Assembly (NCBI RefSeq): GCF_000621665.1
Contig: NZ_JHXQ01000004.1
Location: forward strand, 62,001 to 126,000
Reading direction: 5' to 3'
DNA: 64,000 nucleotides
Source of the DNA: Allorhizobium undicola ORS 992 = ATCC 700741
GTDB taxonomy: Bacteria > Pseudomonadota > Alphaproteobacteria > Rhizobiales > Rhizobiaceae
Shown here: positions 58,941 to 64,000 of the stretch, one piece after another
How positions within the stretch are numbered: position 1 is the first letter of the stretch
Layout of the letters: the number at the start of each line of letters is the position of its first letter
Position numbers and translations under genes: made by a program
Notes under the pieces: model-generated
Seen by the model: only the letters and a program-made list of their open reading frames with translations
What the model was told of the DNA's origin: nothing
The model's database searches: none

Positions 58941-59876
58941 ATGATCGACAAGCTGGAATTTTTCATTGCGCTTGCGCGGCACCAGCATTTTGGCCGCGCG
59001 GCGGAAGAATGCGGCATTTCCCAGCCTACGCTTTCGGCTGCCATACGCCAGCTTGAGGACCATCTCGGGGTCATGCTCGTCAATCGCGGCTCACGCTTTC
59101 TGGGGCTGACGCCGGAGGGGCAGCGGGTTCTCGAATGGGCAAGGCGCATTGTTGGCGACGCACGCACCATGCATGAAGAAATGCGCGCCGCCCGCAAGGG
59201 CCTTGCCGGGCATATTCGTCTCGCGGTCATTCCCACGGCGCTTTCCATGGTGCAGATGTTGACGGAGCCTTTTCAGGCTCGCCATCCCGATGTCACCTTC
59301 ACGGTTCTGTCCCGCACGTCGCTTCAGGTGCTCGGCCTTCTCGAAAATCTCGAAATCGACGCGGGCATTACCTATCTCGATCATGAGCCGCTTGGCCGCG
59401 TTACGAGCGTGCCGCTTTACAGCGAGCGTTATCATCTGATCGCCGCGGCAGGCACCCCGCTTGCTGATAGAAACACGGTAACATGGCAGGAGATCGCCGC
59501 GCTTCGTCTCTGTCTGTTGACCCCGGATATGCAAAATCGCCGCATCATCAATCACCACCTCGCCGAAGCAGGGGTCAAGGCGCGGCCGACGCTGGAATCC
59601 AATTCCATGATCGTGCTGTTTTCCCATATCCGCACCGGACAATGGGCGTCGATCATGCCGCGCAACGTGGCACAATCATTCGGCTTCTCTCAGGAAATTC
59701 GCATGGTCCCGATTGTGGAGCCGGAGGCGGAACATCTGGTCGGTCTGGTTGCGACCCACAGGGAGCCCTTCACGCCTCTCGTCTCCGGCTTGCTGCATGA
59801 GGCACGGCGTCTCGCAACTGCACAGGCTTTTGATAGAAATGTTCTATCGCCCAACGAAAGCGCGCTATTGACCTGA
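58941..59876 (+). CDS. LysR-family regulator, probable formate dehydrogenase regulator
   Basis: A 311-residue LysR-type regulator with an N-terminal helix-turn-helix (FFIALARHQHFGRAAEECGI, SQPTLSAAIRQLE) and a periplasmic-binding-like effector domain. It lies directly upstream of and in the same direction as fdsGBA. By position it is the likely regulator of formate dehydrogenase (like FdsR); this is inference. Confidence 0.85.
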   Translation: MIDKLEFFIALARHQHFGRAAEECGISQPTLSAAIRQLEDHLGVMLVNRGSRFLGLTPEGQRVLEWARRIVGDARTMHEEMRAARKGLAGHIRLAVIPTALSMVQMLTEPFQARHPDVTFTVLSRTSLQVLGLLENLEIDAGITYLDHEPLGRVTSVPLYSERYHLIAAAGTPLADRNTVTWQEIAALRLCLLTPDMQNRRIINHHLAEAGVKARPTLESNSMIVLFSHIRTGQWASIMPRNVAQSFGFSQEIRMVPIVEPEAEHLVGLVATHREPFTPLVSGLLHEARRLATAQAFDRNVLSPNESALLT

Positions 59877-59903
59877 GTGTCTTCTGCTTCATTCTGCATC
59901 TTA

Positions 59904-60008
59904 AAGCATCATCGGGTGAACACAGGTTCACCCGATGATGCTCCAAGCTTTTATTTTTGCGCATTTCCGGACGGAAAACCGTGACAACACTTTTCCTGGA
60001 AATGCTCT
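59904..60008 (-). repeat. palindromic repeat type A, diverged copy
   Basis: About 105 bp, opposite to copy 1. One hairpin is AGCATCATCGGGTGAAC with a perfect complement, completely different in sequence from the same hairpin in other copies; the other half (GCGCATTTCCGGACGG, GGAAATGCTCT) is recognisable type A. It lies in the leader region of the fds operon. Confidence 0.7.
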
Positions 60009-60141
60009 CGCGGCGACAAGGCGCAGACCGGGAGGAGACGGTCTGTGCCGCGCGCTTGAGTATGGCCTCGTATGGCGCAGCGCTTCTTTTGTGCGGAGGG
60101 GCCTGAACGCAAGATAGCGGCGGGCATGGGTGGAGGAACGC

Positions 60142-60621
60142 ATGACACTACACACGATGGCGGCAATCGATGCCGCCCGCATCGAGGCGATCGTCGCGGA
60201 GCACGCAGGTTTCGAGGGGCCGCTGCTGCCCATCCTGCACTCGATCCAGCGGGAGTTCGGCCACATTCCCGAGATGGCGAAGGAAATGATCGCCAGGGCC
60301 TTGAACCTGTCGCGCGCCGAGGTGCATGGCGTGGTGACATTTTATCATGATTTTCGCGCCCGGCCTGCCGGTCGCCATGTGCTGAAACTCTGTCGCGCCG
60401 AAGCTTGCCAGGCCATGCACGGCGATGCGCTTGCCGAAGGAATCAAGGCGCTCCTGGGTATCGACTGGCACGAAACCACCAGCGATGGCGCGGTAACGCT
60501 GGAGCCGGTCTTTTGTCTGGGCCTCTGCGCGCAGGCCCCCGCTGCCATGCTGGATGGTGAGGTCCATGCGCGACTGGATGAACACTGTCTGACCGGCCTT
60601 CTGCGGGAGGCCTGCCGATGA
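60142..60621 (+). CDS. fdsG: NAD-dependent formate dehydrogenase gamma subunit
   Basis: A 159-residue NuoE-like subunit with a [2Fe-2S] cluster: CRAEACQAMHG and CLGLCAQAP supply the four cysteines. It passes electrons within the soluble formate dehydrogenase. The start at ATG 60142 follows GGAGG by five bases. It overlaps fdsB by 4 bp (ATGA). Confidence 0.93.
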   Translation: MTLHTMAAIDAARIEAIVAEHAGFEGPLLPILHSIQREFGHIPEMAKEMIARALNLSRAEVHGVVTFYHDFRARPAGRHVLKLCRAEACQAMHGDALAEGIKALLGIDWHETTSDGAVTLEPVFCLGLCAQAPAAMLDGEVHARLDEHCLTGLLREACR

Positions 60622-62174
60622 GTGTGACGGTATTCGTTCCCCGCGACGCGGCAGCGCTGGCTGTTGGTGCCGATAACGTGGCTGCCGCAATTGCCAGTGA
60701 GGCAGAGGCGCGCAAGCTGGATGTAACCATTATCCGCAACGGCTCTCGCGGGTTGTTGTGGCTTGAGGTGCTGGTGGAAGTTCGCACCGGCAATGGACGC
60801 ATGGCCTATGGCCCGGTCAGGGCGGGCGATGTGCCATCGCTGTTCGATGCCGGGTTTCTTGTGGGCGGCGAACATGTCTTAGCGCACGGACCAACACGGG
60901 AAATCCCATTCCTGAAGAACCAGACCCGGCTTACCTTTTCCCGCTGTGGCGTGACCGATCCTCTCTCGCTTGCCGATTACCGCCACTATCAAGGCCTCAA
61001 GGGGCTGGAAAAAGCCTTGCGCCTTGCTCCGTCCGACATTGTCAAGGCGGTTACGGAGAGTGGACTGCGCGGGCGGGGCGGCGCGGGTTTTCCGACAGGC
61101 ATAAAGTGGAAGACCGTGGCGGATGCCAGGGCCGACCAGAAATACATCGTGTGCAATGCGGATGAGGGCGACAGCGGCACTTTTGCCGATCGGATGATCA
61201 TGGAAGGCGATCCCTTCGTACTGATCGAAGGCATGGTGATTGCCGGTATCGCGGTGGGCGCCACCAAAGGCTATGTCTATACCCGCTCGGAATATCCGCA
61301 CGCCATCGAAACCATGCGGCAGGCGATCGATATTGCCCGTGAAGCCGGTATTCTTGGCCCATCTGTGTTGGGTTCGGTTTACGCTTTCGACATGGAGGTC
61401 AGGGAGGGCGCGGGCGCTTATGTCTGCGGTGAGGAAACCGCGCTGTTGAACAGTCTGGAAGGCAGGCGTGGCGTGGTGCGGGCAAAGCCGCCGCTGCCCG
61501 CCCTTGAAGGTCTGTTCGGCAAACCGACCGTCGTCAACAATGTCATGTCGCTCGCGACAATTCCCGTCATCATGGACCGTGGTGCGGCGTTCTACCGCGA
61601 TTATGGCGTGGGCAAATCCCACGGCACCATCCCGATCCAGATTGCCGGAAACGTCAGATATGGCGGCCTTTACGAGACGGCTTTCGGCCTGACGCTAGGG
61701 GAGATCGTCAACGGGATCGGCGGCGGCACGCTGTCTGGCCGCCCGGTCAAGGCCGTGCAGGTGGGCGGTCCGCTGGGGGCTTATTTCCCGCCATCGCTGT
61801 TCGATACGGTGTTCGATTATGAAGCCTTTGCGGAAAGCGGCGGGCTGATCGGTCATGCGGGAATCGTAGTGTTCGATGACCGGGTGGACATGCTGAAACA
61901 GGCCCGGTTCGCCATGGAATTCTGCGCGGTGGAAAGCTGTGGCAAATGCACGCCCTGCCGCATCGGCTCCACACGCGGCGTGGAAACGGTGGATCGCATT
62001 GCCCGCGGCATTGAGCCCGAGCAGAACAAGGCCCTGCTGGCCGATCTCTGCAACACCATGAAATTCGGATCGCTCTGCGCGCTGGGTGGGTTCACACCCT
62101 ATCCGGTGATAAGTGCGATGACGCATTTTCCGGAGGATTTTCGCCCCGCCCCCCTCGTTGAAGCTGCGGAGTAA
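60618..62174 (+). CDS. fdsB: NAD-dependent formate dehydrogenase beta subunit
   Basis: A 518-residue NuoF-like subunit that carries FMN, a [4Fe-4S] cluster and the NAD site, where electrons reduce NAD. The N-terminal thioredoxin-like region precedes GRGGAGFPTGIKW (NAD/FMN), NADEGDSGTFADR, and the cluster ligands in ESCGKCTPCRIG with a later Cys in GSLCALGGF. Confidence 0.95.
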   Translation: MSVTVFVPRDAAALAVGADNVAAAIASEAEARKLDVTIIRNGSRGLLWLEVLVEVRTGNGRMAYGPVRAGDVPSLFDAGFLVGGEHVLAHGPTREIPFLKNQTRLTFSRCGVTDPLSLADYRHYQGLKGLEKALRLAPSDIVKAVTESGLRGRGGAGFPTGIKWKTVADARADQKYIVCNADEGDSGTFADRMIMEGDPFVLIEGMVIAGIAVGATKGYVYTRSEYPHAIETMRQAIDIAREAGILGPSVLGSVYAFDMEVREGAGAYVCGEETALLNSLEGRRGVVRAKPPLPALEGLFGKPTVVNNVMSLATIPVIMDRGAAFYRDYGVGKSHGTIPIQIAGNVRYGGLYETAFGLTLGEIVNGIGGGTLSGRPVKAVQVGGPLGAYFPPSLFDTVFDYEAFAESGGLIGHAGIVVFDDRVDMLKQARFAMEFCAVESCGKCTPCRIGSTRGVETVDRIARGIEPEQNKALLADLCNTMKFGSLCALGGFTPYPVISAMTHFPEDFRPAPLVEAAE

Positions 62175-62179
62175 TCGCC

Positions 62180-64000
62180 ATGTCTCTCATTGATGAAATC
62201 GACTACGGGACGCCTGCTTCCAAAGCCAGCGAAACGGTGACGCTAACCATCGATGGCCGCGAGGTGGCGGTTGCAGCGGGCACATCCATCATGCGCGCCT
62301 CCATGGAAGCCGGTATTCAGGTGCCGAAACTTTGCGCGACCGATATGGTCGATGCCTTCGGCTCGTGCCGCCTCTGTCTGGTGGAAGTGGAGGGCCGCAA
62401 TGGCACGCCCGCCTCCTGCACCACGCCGGTTGCGCAAGGGCTTGTCGTTCACACCCAGACGGAACGCCTGAAGCAGATTCGCAAGGGGGTGATGGAGCTT
62501 TATATTTCCGACCATCCTCTGGATTGCCTGACCTGCGCGGCCAATGGCGATTGCGAATTGCAGGATATGGCAGGCGCGGTCGGGCTGCGGGATGTGCGCT
62601 ATGGCCATGAAGGCGACAATCACGTCAAGGCGCGCGCCGGTGATCTTCCCAATGCCCGCTACATGCCGAAGGATGAGAGCAATCCCTATTTCACCTATGA
62701 CCCGTCGAAATGCATCGTCTGTTCGCGCTGCGTGCGGGCCTGCGAGGAGGTGCAGGGCACTTTTGCGCTGACCATCGAGGGGCGCGGTTTCGACAGCCGC
62801 GTTTCTCCTGGTGCACATGAGGCGTTTCTGACGTCGGAATGCGTTTCCTGCGGGGCCTGCGTGCAGGCCTGTCCTACCGCCACACTGACGGAAAAATCGG
62901 TGATCGCGATTGGCCAGCCCGAACATTCCGTGGTGACGACCTGCGCCTATTGCGGCGTTGGCTGTTCTTTCAAGGCGGAAATGCGCGGCGAGGAACTGGT
63001 GCGCATGGTGCCCTTCAAGGATGGCAAGGCCAATCGCGGTCATTCCTGCGTCAAGGGCCGCTTTGCCTATGGCTATGCCAGCCATAAGGATCGCATTCTC
63101 AACCCGATGATCCGCAAGAACATCACCGATCCCTGGACGGAGGTGACTTGGGAAGAGGCTTTCGCGCATGTCGCCGCCGAATTCCGCCGCATCCAATATC
63201 AATATGGCCGCGATGCGATTGGCGGCATTACCTCCTCGCGCTGCACCAATGAAGAGACTTATCTGGTGCAGAAGCTGATCCGGGCCGGTTTCGGCAACAA
63301 CAATGTCGATACCTGCGCCCGCGTCTGCCATTCGCCCACCGGCTACGGTCTGGGGCAGGCCTTCGGCACCTCTGCCGGCACGCAGGATTTCGACAGTGTG
63401 GAGCAGGCCGATGTGGTGATGGTGATCGGCGCCAACCCCACCGATGGCCATCCCGTGTTCGGTTCGCGATTGAAGAAGCGGCTGCGCCAGGGGGCAAAAC
63501 TGATCGTGATCGACCCGCGCCGCATCGATCTGGTGCGCAGCGCCCATGTGGAGGCCGCCTATCACCTGCCGCTGAAACCCGGCACCAATGTCGCGGTGCT
63601 GACGGCCATGGCGCATGTGATCGTCACCGAGGGGCTGGCGGATGAAGTCTTTATTCGCGACCGTTGCGACTGGTCGGAATTCGAGGATTGGGCCGCCTTC
63701 GTGGCCGATCCGAAGCACAGCCCGGAAGAAAGCGAGACATTCACCGGCGTACCGGCAGAGGTGCTGCGCGGCGCGGTAAGGCTCTATGCCACCGGCGGCA
63801 ATGGCGCGATCTATTACGGTCTGGGCGTGACGGAGCATAGCCAGGGCTCCACCACCGTCATGGCCATTGCCAATCTGGCCATGGCCACCGGCAATATCGG
63901 ACGACCAGGCGTGGGGGTAAACCCGCTGCGCGGGCAGAACAATGTGCAGGGCTCCTGCGACATGGGGTCCTTCCCGCATGAATTGCCGGGCTATCGCCAC
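62180..64000 (+). CDS. fdsA: formate dehydrogenase alpha subunit, partial
   Basis: The first 607 codons of the molybdenum/bis-MGD catalytic subunit, open to the window end (about 960 residues in the family). In order: a NuoG-like [2Fe-2S] domain (KLCATDMVDAFGSCRLCLVE), an HPLDCLTCAANGDC cluster with one His ligand, two [4Fe-4S] motifs (CIVCSRCVRACEE, CVSCGACVQACP), a further cluster (CAYCGVGCSF) and the molybdopterin domain. The Mo ligand is cysteine, in RVCHSPTG, not selenocysteine. It starts 5 bp after the fdsB stop. fdsC/fdsD are expected beyond the window. Confidence 0.95.
   Translation, partial: MSLIDEIDYGTPASKASETVTLTIDGREVAVAAGTSIMRASMEAGIQVPKLCATDMVDAFGSCRLCLVEVEGRNGTPASCTTPVAQGLVVHTQTERLKQIRKGVMELYISDHPLDCLTCAANGDCELQDMAGAVGLRDVRYGHEGDNHVKARAGDLPNARYMPKDESNPYFTYDPSKCIVCSRCVRACEEVQGTFALTIEGRGFDSRVSPGAHEAFLTSECVSCGACVQACPTATLTEKSVIAIGQPEHSVVTTCAYCGVGCSFKAEMRGEELVRMVPFKDGKANRGHSCVKGRFAYGYASHKDRILNPMIRKNITDPWTEVTWEEAFAHVAAEFRRIQYQYGRDAIGGITSSRCTNEETYLVQKLIRAGFGNNNVDTCARVCHSPTGYGLGQAFGTSAGTQDFDSVEQADVVMVIGANPTDGHPVFGSRLKKRLRQGAKLIVIDPRRIDLVRSAHVEAAYHLPLKPGTNVAVLTAMAHVIVTEGLADEVFIRDRCDWSEFEDWAAFVADPKHSPEESETFTGVPAEVLRGAVRLYATGGNGAIYYGLGVTEHSQGSTTVMAIANLAMATGNIGRPGVGVNPLRGQNNVQGSCDMGSFPHELPGYRH

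Noticed and set aside
62243..64000. A long open frame opposite fdsA
   Set aside because: fdsA has all iron-sulfur and molybdenum motifs on the plus strand; the opposite frame has none.

Overview
The window is chromosomal DNA from an alphaproteobacterium of the Hyphomicrobiales. Gene content and repeats point to the Brucella/Ochrobactrum group: a CobS-CobT cobaltochelatase pair, an ALAS-type hemA, an atpHAGDC operon, a Rhizobium-style chemotaxis operon and many copies of roughly 100-bp palindromic repeats of the kind known in Brucella. Classical Brucella lack chemotaxis genes, so the complete che operon fits a motile, environmental (Ochrobactrum-like) member better. Genus placement is my inference from gene content and order; I ran no database search.

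Layout. 0.1-5.3 kb: a methyltransferase, gloB, a DUF985 cupin gene broken by a palindromic repeat, an EamA transporter, a DUF3108 exported protein, rpmB, and a queuosine-precursor transporter behind what looks like a preQ1-I riboswitch. 5.3-10 kb: a phytase-like esterase protein, cobT, cobS, a J-domain protein. 10-14.5 kb: bolA, aroB-aroK, a small membrane protein, xerD, accA. 14.5-22 kb: an L,D-transpeptidase lipoprotein coupled to a TusA-like protein, a CobW-type GTPase, a D,D-carboxypeptidase, an M20 hydrolase, tRNA-Arg(CCU), an AI-2E family transporter. 22-34.5 kb, all on the minus strand: the chemotaxis operon icpA-cheS-cheY1-cheA-cheW-cheR-cheB-cheY2-cheD-cheT, a terminator, then fliF, another terminator-like hairpin, and visN-visR. 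This resembles the Sinorhizobium meliloti order. 35-38.5 kb: dxr, hemA with an FNR-type box upstream, a glycine-zipper lipoprotein. 39-46 kb: tamA-tamB and a second cheW. 46-51.4 kb: a GumN-like protein, xerC, priA, a small membrane protein. 51.7-56.7 kb: atpHAGDC. 57.4-64 kb: L-lactate dehydrogenase, a BigR-like ArsR regulator, a LysR regulator, and NAD-dependent formate dehydrogenase fdsGBA, with fdsA running off the window end.

How the parts fit. The che block looks like a complete two-CheY system with a sink: CheA phosphorylates CheY2 (motor) and CheY1 (sink), CheS is the CheA partner, CheR/CheB/CheD modify receptors, and CheT carries a CheZ-like D-L-x-x-Q motif that suggests a phosphatase. 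TamA/TamB move proteins or lipids to the outer membrane. The formate dehydrogenase passes electrons from formate to NAD through an NuoE/NuoF-like pair.

No CRISPR array, prophage, integrase-bearing island or complete insertion sequence was seen. The most noteworthy non-coding features are the preQ1-I candidate whose pseudoknot would pair with the start codon itself, and a mosaic family of repeats: three copies are exactly 104 bp from TA to TA, and one has split a gene in a way that lets the insertion event be reconstructed.
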